Shown: positions 32,944-43,751 of the stretch, one piece after another
Layout: every line of letters begins with the position of its first letter
Numbering within the stretch: the first letter of the stretch is position 1
Source of the DNA: Paracoccaceae bacterium
GTDB taxonomy: Bacteria > Pseudomonadota > Alphaproteobacteria > Rhodobacterales > Rhodobacteraceae
Reading direction: 5' to 3'
Length of the DNA stretch: 64,000 nucleotides
NCBI GenBank assembly: GCA_947504705.1
Contig: CANNIA010000006.1
Span: forward strand, 1-64,000
The notes under the pieces: generated by a model
The model's database searches: none
Told to the model about the DNA's origin: nothing
The model's input: the letters and a program-made list of their open reading frames with translations, nothing else
Program-made: the position numbers and the translations under genes

Positions 32944-33881
32944 CGGAAACGGTGACCTTTGGCGGGTCTGGGTTGGACCGGGCGGCCGGGCTGCGGCGCG
33001 ATCCCAAAGCGCTGGCTGCGGCCTTGAACCGGGGCAAGATCCTTGCCCTCTGGCGCGGCAAACCGTTGGTCGCTGGCGAAGCGCTGGTCTGGTTGCAGCC
33101 GGACCATCCTGCCCTGTCGGGCGATCTGCCACGGGTCTTTTTGGGCATGGCCGGGGAAGCCCCCCGTTTTGCGGTGGATCTGTCGGACTGGGAGCCTGAC
33201 CCCGACCAGGCCCCGACCGCCGATTTTACTGACCCGACCGTTCAGTATCATCCGGCAATCGGCGATGGGGCGGGATTTTTCGAACTGCGCGGGGTCATGG
33301 CCGGGCTGACGGCAGAAGAGGCCGAACTTGCCGCCTCGGCCAAGGCGGTCCTGCATTGGCATCAAAGCCACGGCTTCTGTTCTGCTTGCGGCAAACGGTC
33401 GGACATGACGCAGGGCGGCTGGCAGAGGTCTTGCCTGGCCTGTGGGACCCAGCATTTTCCCCGGACCGATCCGGTGGTGATAATGTTGGTGACCCATGGC
33501 AATTCGGTGCTTTTAGGCCGCAGCCCCGCTTGGCCCGAGGGTATGTTCTCGCTTCTGGCCGGGTTCATGGAGCCGGGCGAAACGATCGAAGCCGCCGTCC
33601 GCCGCGAAGTGCTGGAGGAAACCGGCGTGCGCTGTCTTGGGGTGGAGTATCTGGCCAGCCAACCCTGGCCATTCCCCGCCTCGCTGATGATCGGCGCGCG
33701 GACGGAAGCCGCAACGCGGGAGATCACGCTGGACCCGGTCGAGCTGGAAGCCGCACGCTGGGTGACGCGCGAAGAGCTGGTCACGGTCATCGCCGGTCAG
33801 CACAGCAGGATGCGACCCTTCCGCAGGGGCGCAATTGCTGAATTCATCCTGCGCAACTGGCTTGCCGACCGGCTTGATTGA
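32934..33881 (+). CDS. nudC: NAD+ diphosphatase / NADH pyrophosphatase, mRNA decapping NUDIX enzyme
   Basis: 315 residues. The zinc ribbon C149, C152, C167, C170 precedes a complete Nudix box at 210-232 (G-x5-E-x7-REVLEETGV) and the NudC-specific SQPWPFPAS (242-250). The enzyme cleaves NAD(H) and removes the NAD cap from bacterial RNA. The start ATG is preceded by GAGGAAGA, shared with the 3' end of the possible leader peptide. It is followed after 49 bp by an SRPBCC gene in the same direction. Confidence 0.95.
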   Translation: MRLAETVTFGGSGLDRAAGLRRDPKALAAALNRGKILALWRGKPLVAGEALVWLQPDHPALSGDLPRVFLGMAGEAPRFAVDLSDWEPDPDQAPTADFTDPTVQYHPAIGDGAGFFELRGVMAGLTAEEAELAASAKAVLHWHQSHGFCSACGKRSDMTQGGWQRSCLACGTQHFPRTDPVVIMLVTHGNSVLLGRSPAWPEGMFSLLAGFMEPGETIEAAVRREVLEETGVRCLGVEYLASQPWPFPASLMIGARTEAATREITLDPVELEAARWVTREELVTVIAGQHSRMRPFRRGAIAEFILRNWLADRLD

Positions 33882-33930
33882 CAGCATTCTGCCGCGAAAC
33901 AGGTAATGACAGCGAAATCTGGGAGCAGTG

Positions 33931-34401
33931 ATGAAACTGACGGCGAAGACTGACCTCGAAGCCCCGATTGGCTTTGTCTATGAGGCGCTGTCTGATCATC
34001 AAAGCTGGGCACGCGATGCGGCTGAGCGGGGCATCCGGGTAGAGCGGCCTGCCGATATGCCGCCGGCGGGTCCGGGCGCAGGATGGATGCTGCATTTGCC
34101 CTATCGCGGAAAGCTGGTGAAACTGTATCTGCGGCTGGTTCGCGAAAAGCTTTACGACCATCTTCTGTTCGAGATGCAGTCGAATACTATCGAAGGCGAG
34201 GTGGCAATGGCCGTCATGGCGCTGTCGCCGCGCCGGACACGACTGCACATGACGATTGAAGTCACCCCGCGAACGCTTGCCGCGCGCCTGCTTCTGAATA
34301 CGCTGAAGCTGGCAAAGGGCCGTGTGCAAGGGCGGCTTGACCAGAGGCTTGGCCACATGGGCACGGTGATCCAAAGCCGCTATGCCGACGGCCAGCGCTA
34401 A
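33931..34401 (+). CDS. SRPBCC-family protein
   Basis: 156 residues starting MKLTAKTDLEAPIGFVYEAL after GGGAGCAGTG. The pattern of strands and a long final helix (TLAARLLLNTLKLAKGRVQGRL) matches the START/SRPBCC helix-grip fold, which binds hydrophobic ligands. No catalytic motif is visible. It is downstream of nudC and converges on pheA, 15 bp between stops. The function is unknown. Confidence 0.8.
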   Translation: MKLTAKTDLEAPIGFVYEALSDHQSWARDAAERGIRVERPADMPPAGPGAGWMLHLPYRGKLVKLYLRLVREKLYDHLLFEMQSNTIEGEVAMAVMALSPRRTRLHMTIEVTPRTLAARLLLNTLKLAKGRVQGRLDQRLGHMGTVIQSRYADGQR

Positions 34402-34416
34402 CTGGCTTTTCTATCC

Positions 34417-35250
34417 CTAGCCGCGTTCGCGGTCGGCCGGATAGACGCCCAGAATTCGCCGTTCGGTGGTGAAATAGCCCAGCTCTTCAAGCGCCAATGC
34501 GACGTTGGGGTCTTCGGGATGGCCCTCGATATCGGCATAGAACTCGGTCGCCGTGAAAGTGCCGCCGACCATATAGCTTTCCAGCTTGGTCATGTTCACC
34601 CCGTTCGTAGCAAAGCCGCCCATCGCCTTGTACAGCGCAGCGGGAATGTTGCGGACGCGGAAGGTGAAGGTGGTGATCATCCTTCCAGTGCCGCGACGGC
34701 GGGTATCAGGGTCGCGCGACATGACAAGAAAGCGGGTGGTGTTGTTGGCGTGATCCTCGATATGGCGGGCAAGGACTTCCAACCCGTAGATTGAGGCGGC
34801 AAGCTCGCTGGCCAATGCGGCCCGGCTTTTGTCGCCAGCCTCGGCAACCTCACGCGCAGCGCGGGCGTTGTCGGAACTGACTTTGCCGCTGATGCTGTGG
34901 GCTTTCAGAAAGCCCGCGCATTGCGGCAGGATCACCACATGGCCATGCGCTTCGCGCACGTCCGCGACTTTGGCACCCGGCACGCCCAAAAGGTTCACAT
35001 GCACCCGGACAAAGGCTTCGTCCACGATATGCAAGCCCGATTTCGGCAACAGCGAATGCACGTCGGCGACCCGGCCATAGGTGGAATTTTCCACGGCGAG
35101 CATGCCCAGATCGACGTCACCACGAGCGACCTTGTCGACGACTTCCTCGAAAGTGGTGCTGGGAACCGCCTCCATTTCCGGGCGCGATTGCTGGCAGGCC
35201 TGGTGCGAATAGGCCCCAAGTTCCCCCTGAAATGCGATCCGACCTGCCAT
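34417..35250 (-). CDS. pheA: prephenate dehydratase
   Basis: 277 residues: a dehydratase domain (FQGELGAYSHQACQQ, residues about 5-20, and the catalytic NNTTRFLVMSRDPD near 177) and a C-terminal ACT domain (LESYMVGGTFTATEFYADIE) for phenylalanine feedback. It lacks the N-terminal chorismate mutase domain of enterobacterial PheA, so it depends on the separate AroQ gene at 20492. It catalyses conversion of prephenate to phenylpyruvate. Confidence 0.95.
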   Translation of the reverse strand: MAGRIAFQGELGAYSHQACQQSRPEMEAVPSTTFEEVVDKVARGDVDLGMLAVENSTYGRVADVHSLLPKSGLHIVDEAFVRVHVNLLGVPGAKVADVREAHGHVVILPQCAGFLKAHSISGKVSSDNARAAREVAEAGDKSRAALASELAASIYGLEVLARHIEDHANNTTRFLVMSRDPDTRRRGTGRMITTFTFRVRNIPAALYKAMGGFATNGVNMTKLESYMVGGTFTATEFYADIEGHPEDPNVALALEELGYFTTERRILGVYPADRERG

Positions 35251-35372
35251 TCTGGGCCACTCCCTATCGAAAACCTGCCCTGCGGGGCGATTGGTCGCGC
35301 GTCTACACCTTGAAACCTCACTGTGGAAGCGGATAGATACCGCCCGGAATGAGACCTTGGGATAGGTGAGCC

Positions 35373-35912
35373 ATGTTCGACACGATGACGACGACCAAAG
35401 CAGTGGGCGCGGTTTGCGGTTCGCTTTTGGTGTTTCTCTTGATTGGCTGGGCTGGAACCTCGCTCTACCACATCGGCCCCAGCGAGCATGTGGCTGCCGA
35501 GGGTGAAGCCCCTGCGCAGGCCTACACGATCGATACCGGCGAAGCGGCGGCCCCGGCTGAAGACGATGCGCCGACCATCGACGTGGCAGCCCTTCTGGCG
35601 GCAGGCGATGCGGCAGCCGGTGAAGACGTCTTCAAGAAGAAATGCGGCTCGTGTCACAAGGTCGACGGCAAGGACGCAACCGGCCCGCACCTGAATGGAG
35701 TCGTCGGGAGGAACCACGCAGCCGTCGCCGCTTTCGGCGGCTATTCGGATGCCAACAAGGCCATGTCCGCCGAGATTTGGACTGCGGAAGCAATCTTTGC
35801 CTTCGTCGAAAGCCCGAAAACCTACATGCCGGGCACCAAGATGTCGTTCAACGGGCTGCCAAAGCCGGAAGACCGGGCGAACCTCGTCGCCTATCTGGCC
35901 ACGACAAAGTAA
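35373..35912 (+). CDS. cycM: membrane-anchored cytochrome c (cytochrome c-y / c552 type)
   Basis: 179 residues. An uncleaved N-terminal membrane helix (about 10-32), an Ala/Glu/Pro-rich linker (40-75) and a class I cytochrome c domain with haem motif CGSCH (91-95) and an axial Met in YMPGTKMSF. It carries electrons from the bc1 complex to terminal oxidases, or to the reaction centre in phototrophs, while tethered to the membrane. The linker is shorter than in R. capsulatus cytochrome c-y. A strong terminator follows 24 bp after the stop. Confidence 0.92.
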   Translation: MFDTMTTTKAVGAVCGSLLVFLLIGWAGTSLYHIGPSEHVAAEGEAPAQAYTIDTGEAAAPAEDDAPTIDVAALLAAGDAAAGEDVFKKKCGSCHKVDGKDATGPHLNGVVGRNHAAVAAFGGYSDANKAMSAEIWTAEAIFAFVESPKTYMPGTKMSFNGLPKPEDRANLVAYLATTK

Positions 35913-35935
35913 CCGTAACTCAGACAAATTCGACA

Positions 35936-35964
35936 GGGCCGCCTTCGGGCGGCCTTGTTTTTTC
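35936..35964 (+). terminator. intrinsic terminator after the cytochrome c gene
   Basis: GGCCGCC-TTCG-GGCGGCC, a perfect 7-bp stem with a UUCG loop, is followed by TTGTTTTTT. Confidence 0.9.
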
Positions 35965-36066
35965 CTGCCTCACGTAAATGCGCAACGCAATCGCGGCTTG
36001 TTGGCTCGACAAAGGCTGAATTAGCATCAAAGAATGCTTGGTGTGGAACGATGGGGAGATGTGCTG

Positions 36067-37977
36067 ATGCGCAAGGGTAAGGGGGCGGTTGCCCAGGCAA
36101 AGGTCGCTGAGCGGCGGTTTGGCCCGATCCTGGCTACCGGGGCGCTGATCCTGGGGCTGGCCGCGCTGGCGCTGCCCGCACGCAGCGAGACGGTAATCAC
36201 CTCGCACGGGATTTCCACCTTTGGAGACCTGCAGCTTCCCGCCGATTTCGCCCATTTGCCCTATGTGAACCCCGATGCCCCGAAAGGGGGCGAGATGTCG
36301 CAATGGGCCCGAGGCACCTTTGATTCTCTCAACCCCTTCTCGATCAAGGGCATCGCTGCCGTCGGGTCCAGCATCATGCTGGAATCGATCCTGACCGGCA
36401 CACTGGATGAAATCGGCGCCAGCTACTGCCTTTTGTGCAGCACGATGGAATTCCCCGAGGACCGGTCCTGGGTGATCTTCAACCTGCGGCCCGAAGTGAC
36501 CTTTTCGGACGGCACGCCGTTGACCGCCGATGACGTGCTGTTTTCCTACGAGACCTTCCGCGACAAGGGCCTGTCCGATTTCCGCACCATCTTCGCCCAG
36601 CAGGTGGCCGGGGCTGAGGTGCTGGATGCGCATCGGATCAAGTTCACTTTCGTGCCGGACGAACCCACGCGCGACCTGCCAGAACTGGTTGGAGGTTTGC
36701 CGATCTTTTCCAAGGCCCACTACGAAGCCAACAAGCTGGACATGGAAGAGACCTCGACGACGCCCTACTTGGGGTCGGGGCCCTATCTTCTGGACAAGAT
36801 CGATATCGGGCGCAGCATCACCTACAAGCGCAACCCCGACTATTGGGGGGCAAACCTGCCCTTGAACATCGGGCAGAACAATTTCGATTCTTTGCGCTAT
36901 GAATACTTCGCCGACAGCAATGCGGCCTTTGAGGCATTCAAAGCTGGGGTCTATCGCTTCCGTGTCGAGTCGTCGTCAAAGACCTGGGCCGAGCAGTATG
37001 ACTTCCCCGCCGTCGCCTCGGGCTATGTCAAGAAGGACGCGCTGAAAAGCGGTGCCAAGGCCAGCGGGCAAGGCTTCATGTTCAACCTGCGCCGTCCGAC
37101 CTTTCAGGACCCGAAGGTCCGTCAGGCCATCGCGATGATGTTCAACTTTGAATGGTCGAACCAGTCGCTGTTCTATGGGCTTTACACCCGGATCAGCTCG
37201 GTCTGGGAAAACAGCTGGCTTGCTGCCGAAGGCACGCCGTCCCCCGAAGAAGTGGCAATCTTGCAGACCTTGGTCGATCAGGGCCTGCTGCCTTCGTCAA
37301 TCGTGACAGACCCGGCGGTCATGGCCCCGGTCTCGGGTGAGCGGCAGTTGGACCGCAAGAACCTGAAAGCGGCCAGCGCGCTTTTGGACGAGGCGGGCTG
37401 GATGGTGGGCGATGACGGAATCCGCCGCAACGACAAGGGCGAGACTCTGAAGCTGTCTATCCTGAACGACGATCAGCCGTTCGAACGGGTGATCACGCCC
37501 TTCATCGAGAACCTGATTGCTTTAGGGATCGATGCGAAGCTGGAAAACGTCGATACCGCCCAATACGAGGAACGCGTCCGCAACCCGGATTACGATTTCG
37601 ACCTGGTGGTCGAGGCGGCGCGCGGGGGCTATTTCTCGGGCTCGGACCTGAAGCAATATTATGGGTCTGAAACCGCCGACGTTTCAGCCTTCAACATCGC
37701 GGGCCTGAAAAGCCCAGCGGTGGACCAGTTGATCGAGGTGGTGATGGCCGCCAAGACCAAGGACGAGCTGACCATTGCCACCAAGGCGCTGGACCGGGTT
37801 CTGCGGGCAGAAGGCTTCTGGATCCCGCAATGGTACAAGGCCGAAAATTGGGTGGCCTATTTCGACATGTACAGCCACCCCGACACCATTCCGCCCTACG
37901 CGCTTGGCCATGAAAGCCTGTGGTGGTACGACGCCGCCAAGGCCGATGCGCTGAAAGCCGCGGGCGTCTTGCAGTAA
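36067..37977 (+). CDS. yejA: oligopeptide ABC transporter substrate-binding protein, YejA-like
   Basis: 636 residues from the ATG at 36067, preceded by GGGGAG; an upstream start at 36034 is possible but lacks a good site. The signal peptide ends near ARS-ETV. The SBP_bac_5 fold is seen in [46 protein letters not shown] and [16 protein letters not shown]-like sequence. YejA-type proteins bind oligopeptides, including microcin C. It opens a four-gene transporter operon with ATGA-type overlaps downstream. Confidence 0.92.
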   Translation: MRKGKGAVAQAKVAERRFGPILATGALILGLAALALPARSETVITSHGISTFGDLQLPADFAHLPYVNPDAPKGGEMSQWARGTFDSLNPFSIKGIAAVGSSIMLESILTGTLDEIGASYCLLCSTMEFPEDRSWVIFNLRPEVTFSDGTPLTADDVLFSYETFRDKGLSDFRTIFAQQVAGAEVLDAHRIKFTFVPDEPTRDLPELVGGLPIFSKAHYEANKLDMEETSTTPYLGSGPYLLDKIDIGRSITYKRNPDYWGANLPLNIGQNNFDSLRYEYFADSNAAFEAFKAGVYRFRVESSSKTWAEQYDFPAVASGYVKKDALKSGAKASGQGFMFNLRRPTFQDPKVRQAIAMMFNFEWSNQSLFYGLYTRISSVWENSWLAAEGTPSPEEVAILQTLVDQGLLPSSIVTDPAVMAPVSGERQLDRKNLKAASALLDEAGWMVGDDGIRRNDKGETLKLSILNDDQPFERVITPFIENLIALGIDAKLENVDTAQYEERVRNPDYDFDLVVEAARGGYFSGSDLKQYYGSETADVSAFNIAGLKSPAVDQLIEVVMAAKTKDELTIATKALDRVLRAEGFWIPQWYKAENWVAYFDMYSHPDTIPPYALGHESLWWYDAAKADALKAAGVLQ

Positions 37978-37993
37978 GGCATCGGGCAACACC

Positions 37994-39136
37994 TTGGGCG
38001 CCTATATCCTCCGCCGGTTACTTCTGGTGATTCCCACGCTGCTGGGCGTGATGGTGATCAACTTCGGTCTGGTGCAATTCGTGCCGGGCGGTCCGGTTGA
38101 ACAGGTGCTGGCCCGGATCGAAGGCGACGGCGATTCGATCAAGAACATCGGCGGGACCGAGGATGCAGGGACCGATACCGAGGATTCGGGCTATTCCGGC
38201 GCCAAGGGCCTGCCGCCCGAATTCCTGGCGCAGCTTGAGGTGCAGTTCGGCTTTGCCCGCTATGTCTGCGACGAAGGGTTCACCGGGACGCCGTCGCTGA
38301 AGGCGCCGGAATGCCACAAAGAAAAGATCCCGGCACTCGAGCGGTTCTTCATCATGATGGGCCACTATCTGCGCTTTGACTTTGGCGAAAGCTATTTCCG
38401 CAAGATTTCGGTGGTCGATCTGGTGCTGGAGAAAATGCCGGTTTCGATCAGCCTGGGCCTGTGGTCGACGCTGATCGCCTATCTGATCTCGATCCCCTTG
38501 GGAATTCGCAAGGCGGTGCGTGACGGGTCCCGCTTTGACACCTGGACCTCTGGCATCATCATCGCGGCCTATGCGATCCCCAGTTTCTTGTTCGCGATCA
38601 TGCTGATGGTCGTCTTTGCTGGGGGCAGCTATTTCCAGTGGTTCCCCCTGCGCGGCTTGACCAGCGAGAACTGGGACAACCTGTCTATGATGGGCAAGAT
38701 CGGCGATTACTTCTGGCACATCACCTTGCCGGTGCTGGCGCAGATCATCTCGGCCTTTGCGACACTGACGCTGCTGACCAAGAACAGTTTTCTGGACGAA
38801 ATCCGCAAGCAATACGTGATGACCGCCCGCGCCAAGGGCCTGTCGGAAAGCCGCGTGCTGTATGGTCATGTGTTCCGCAACGCGATGCTGATCGTGATCG
38901 CGGGCTTTCCCGGCTTGTTCCTGTCGGTCTTCTTCGGGGCCAGCCTTTTGCTAGAGGTGATCTTCTCCCTCGATGGCTTGGGCCAGCTTGGCTATCGCTC
39001 GGTGGTCGAGAGGGATTACCCGATCGTGTTCGGCACGCTGTTCGCCTTTGGCCTGATCGGGCTGGTGGTCGGGATCGTCTCGGACCTGATGTATGTGTTG
39101 GTCGACCCCCGGATCGATTTCGAAAGGCGCGAATGA
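37994..39136 (+). CDS. yejB: oligopeptide ABC transporter permease, YejB-like
   Basis: 380 residues from a TTG start (TTGGGCGCC) that gives the proper N terminus [20 protein letters not shown]. Six membrane helices and the EAA loop near residue 270 ([22 protein letters not shown]) are typical of DppB-type permeases. The large N-terminal periplasmic insertion (about 50-115) is the YejB hallmark. Its stop overlaps the yejE start (ATGA). Confidence 0.93.
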   Translation: MGAYILRRLLLVIPTLLGVMVINFGLVQFVPGGPVEQVLARIEGDGDSIKNIGGTEDAGTDTEDSGYSGAKGLPPEFLAQLEVQFGFARYVCDEGFTGTPSLKAPECHKEKIPALERFFIMMGHYLRFDFGESYFRKISVVDLVLEKMPVSISLGLWSTLIAYLISIPLGIRKAVRDGSRFDTWTSGIIIAAYAIPSFLFAIMLMVVFAGGSYFQWFPLRGLTSENWDNLSMMGKIGDYFWHITLPVLAQIISAFATLTLLTKNSFLDEIRKQYVMTARAKGLSESRVLYGHVFRNAMLIVIAGFPGLFLSVFFGASLLLEVIFSLDGLGQLGYRSVVERDYPIVFGTLFAFGLIGLVVGIVSDLMYVLVDPRIDFERRE

Positions 39137-40241
39137 TGGTGCTTTCGCCCCTGAACCAGCGCCGTTGGCGCAACTTCACCGCCAATCGCCGGGCCTATTG
39201 GTCGCTGTGGCTTTTTCTTTTCCTGTACGGCCTGTCGCTTTGTGCCGAGCTTTTGGCCAATGACCACCCGATCCTGGTGAAATACGACGGCGGCTATTAC
39301 ACGCCCGTCTTCAAATTCTATCCGGAAAAGGCCTTCGGCGGCGATCTGCGGACCGAGGCGAAGTACACCGCGCCCGAGGTGCAATGCCTGATCGTTTCCG
39401 GCGGCTCGCTGGATTGCTGGGACGACCCCGAAGGGATCAAGGCCGAAGTCGAGGCAAAGGGGACTGCTGCCGGTCAGCCGGTTTCGCAGGGCTGGATGCT
39501 CTGGCCGCCGATCCCGTTCAGCTACAACACCATCGTCGATACCGGCGGGGTGGCACCTGGGGACCCGTCAAAGATGAACTGGCTTGGCACCGACGACACC
39601 TCACGCGATGTGCTGGCGCGGGTGATCTATGGGTTCCGGCTGTCGGTCAGCTTTGCGCTGATCGTGACCTTCTTCACCTCGATCATCGGCATCGCGGCGG
39701 GGGCGGTGCAGGGCTATTTCGGCGGGCTGACCGACCTGATCTTTCAGCGCGTGATCGAGCTTTGGGGCTCCGTCCCCATGCTGTATTTCATCATCATCGT
39801 CACAGCCATCCTGTCCAAGGGGTTCTGGCTGCTGATCGGGATGATGGTCCTCTTTGGCTGGACCGGTCTTGTCGGCGTGGTCCGGGCCGAGTTTCTGCGG
39901 GCGCGCAATTTCGAGTATGTGCGGGCGGCCAAAGCTTTGGGCGTGCCCGACCGGCTGATCATGTTCCGCCATCTGCTGCCCAACGCGATGGTGGCGACGC
40001 TGACCTTCCTGCCGTTCTCGGTCGTGGGCACGATCAGCGCGCTGGCGGGGTTGGACTATCTTGGCTTTGGCCTTCCCGCCAGCCTGCCCTCGCTGGGTCA
40101 GTTGTCGCGGCAGGCGCAGCAGAACCTGCAGGCCCCGCATCTGGCCTTTACCGCCTTCTTCACCTTCGCGATCATGCTGTCCCTTCTGGTCTTCATCTTT
40201 GAAGGCGTCCGCGATGCCTTTGACCCAAGGAAGACCTTTCG

Positions 40242-40245
<4 letters not shown>
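39133..40245 (+). CDS. yejE: oligopeptide ABC transporter permease, YejE-like
   Basis: 370 residues starting [20 protein letters not shown] at the ATG at 39133. The DppC-type EAA segment [20 protein letters not shown] and [10 protein letters not shown] near 275 are present, with five or six membrane helices. A periplasmic domain of about 120 residues with two cysteines ([13 protein letters not shown]) follows the first helix. Both ends overlap neighbours by 4 bp, so the operon is tightly coupled. It forms the channel with YejB. Confidence 0.93.
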
Positions 40246-41825
<1,580 letters not shown>

Positions 41826-41827
41826 CC

Positions 41828-43051
41828 TTGAAGCTGCTTTTCGTTCACCAGAACTTCCCGGGCCAGTTCCTGCGTCTCGCGCCCGAGATGCAGCGTCTGG
41901 GACATGATGTCCGCGCCCTGACCAGTTCCACGAACCGCAACGACTCCTCGGTTCCAGTCCTGCGCTATCCCTTCAAGCCGGAAAAGGTGGAACCACTGCA
42001 CACCAGGCTGGGCCGGACCTTTACCCAGATGGGCGACCGGGCCGTTGCCGTGGCACGCTTTGCAAAGAAGCTGCGGGCCGATGGTTATGTGCCCGACGTG
42101 ATCTATGGCCATTCCGGCTGGGGTGAGACGCTGTTTCTCAAGGAAGTCTGGCCCGAGGCCAAGCTTCTGGTTTTTTCCGAATTCTACTATCGCGGGCTTT
42201 ACGCCGATTCGGGCTTTGACAAGGAATTCTCGGACCCCGGCTTTGACGAAGTGATGATCGCGCAAGGCCGGGCGGCCCATATGGCGCAGTCCCTGGCCCA
42301 TTCCGATCTTGGTATTGCGCCAACCGAATGGCAGGCCAGCACGCACCCGCCGCTTCTTCGCAAGCATCTTGAAGTGATCTTCGATGGGGTCGACTGCGAC
42401 CGACTTACCCCGAACCCCGAGGCCAGCTTTACCCTGCCCAACGGCAATGTACTGAAACGTGGCGATGAGGTTCTGACCTTCGTCAACCGCAACCTTGAAC
42501 CCTATCGCGGCTATCACATCTTCATGCGGGCCCTGCCGGATATTCTGGCTGCGCGGCCCGAGGCGCAGGTTGTCATCGTCGGGGAAGACGGGGTCAGCTA
42601 TGGCAAGCGCCCCGACGATGGCAGTAAGTGGAAGGATATTTTTCTGAACGAAGTGAAGGATCGGCTGGACCTGTCGCGCGTCCATTTCACCGGCCGGGTT
42701 CCCTATGACCACTTGGTCGACCTGATGCATGTCAGCCGGGTACACGCCTATCTGACCTATCCCTTCGTCCTGAGCTGGTCGATGGTCGAAGCCCTTGCCG
42801 CCGCGGTGCTTGTCGTCGGCTCGAACACGGCACCGGTGGCCGAAGTGATCCAGGATGGGATCAACGGGCGGCTGGTGGATTTCTTTGACGTAAAGGGCTG
42901 GTCAGACGCTCTGACCGACGCACTCGCCCGGCCCGAGGCCTATGAGCGATTCCGGGAGACCGCCCGCGCAATGGCGCGCGAGAAGTACGACCTGCGAACG
43001 GTTTGCCTGCCCCGGCAGATTGCGCTTTTGAATCGATTGGCACGCCTCTAG
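41828..43051 (+). CDS. GT4-type glycosyltransferase
   Basis: 407 residues with two Rossmann-like domains. The N-terminal MKLLFVHQNFPGQFLRLAPE and the C-terminal nucleotide-sugar region (VNRNLEPYRGYHIFMRALP, FTGRVPYDHLVDLM, and SWSMVEALAAAVLVVGSNTAPVAEV) are typical of family GT4. No membrane helix is seen. The start is TTG, preceded by GGAG at 41817-41820. It is transcribed with yejABEF, 2 bp after yejF, an unexpected partner for a peptide importer. Donor and acceptor are unknown. Confidence 0.87.
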   Translation: MKLLFVHQNFPGQFLRLAPEMQRLGHDVRALTSSTNRNDSSVPVLRYPFKPEKVEPLHTRLGRTFTQMGDRAVAVARFAKKLRADGYVPDVIYGHSGWGETLFLKEVWPEAKLLVFSEFYYRGLYADSGFDKEFSDPGFDEVMIAQGRAAHMAQSLAHSDLGIAPTEWQASTHPPLLRKHLEVIFDGVDCDRLTPNPEASFTLPNGNVLKRGDEVLTFVNRNLEPYRGYHIFMRALPDILAARPEAQVVIVGEDGVSYGKRPDDGSKWKDIFLNEVKDRLDLSRVHFTGRVPYDHLVDLMHVSRVHAYLTYPFVLSWSMVEALAAAVLVVGSNTAPVAEVIQDGINGRLVDFFDVKGWSDALTDALARPEAYERFRETARAMAREKYDLRTVCLPRQIALLNRLARL

Positions 43052-43058
43052 TCGGGCG

Positions 43059-43751
43059 TCAGGCGATCGTCACTGTGGCCGGTTGCAGACCCTCGATCTC
43101 GACCTTGCAGATGTCGCCTGGGTTCAGGGGGCCAACCCCAGCCGGGGTGCCGGTAAAGATGAGATCGCCCGGCGCAAGGCTGACAAGCCGCGACAGCGCC
43201 ATGATGATCGCGGGCACGCTCCAGATCATATCGGACAGGCGCGCTTCTTGCCGGATAGCGTCGTTGACCAGACACCGAAGCACTGCATCTGGCATCGGAC
43301 CGGGCCGGATCGGGCCCAAAACGGCGGACTTGTCGAATCCCTTGGCCATGTCCCAAGGGCGGCGCGCGGCCTTGGCCTCGGCCTGAAGATCGCGGCGGGT
43401 CAGGTCGTTTCCGGCGGCATGACCCCAGATCATCCGGGTGGCTTCATCCTCGCAGACCATGGTTCCCCGTGCGCCGATGGCGACAACCAGTTCAGCTTCG
43501 TGATGCAGGTCTGTTGTCGCGGGCGGATAGGGGATGGTCCTGCCGCTTTCGACCACCGCATCTGCGGGCTTGGTGAAGAAGAACGGGGGTTCGGCCTGCG
43601 GATCACCGCCCATTTCGCGGGTATGTTCGGCGTAGTTCCGGCCGACGCAGAAAATCCGGCGAACAGGAAAGCGTTCCCGTCGCCCCGTCACCGCCAGTGT
43701 GACCGTCGGCAGCGTGGGAAAGACAAGCGCAGCCAAGGGCTTAGCTTCCAA
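43059..43751 (-). CDS. fumarylacetoacetate hydrolase-family protein (fumarylpyruvate hydrolase-like)
   Basis: 230 residues if started at the TTG at 43751; a TTG at 43736 behind GGAAGC is an alternative. The family motifs are complete: IFCVGRNYAEHTREMGG, FFFTKPADAVV, the metal-binding HHEAELVVAIG and GNDLTRRDLQAEAKAARRPW. The latter pattern resembles fumarylpyruvate hydrolases of the gentisate pathway and related decarboxylases. It overlaps the carboxypeptidase stop by 11 bp and is probably co-transcribed with it. Confidence 0.86.
   Translation of the reverse strand: MEAKPLAALVFPTLPTVTLAVTGRRERFPVRRIFCVGRNYAEHTREMGGDPQAEPPFFFTKPADAVVESGRTIPYPPATTDLHHEAELVVAIGARGTMVCEDEATRMIWGHAAGNDLTRRDLQAEAKAARRPWDMAKGFDKSAVLGPIRPGPMPDAVLRCLVNDAIRQEARLSDMIWSVPAIIMALSRLVSLAPGDLIFTGTPAGVGPLNPGDICKVEIEGLQPATVTIA

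Noticed and set aside
38018-38869. Minus-strand open frame opposite yejB
   Set aside because: Shadow of a permease gene with clear transmembrane pattern on the plus strand.
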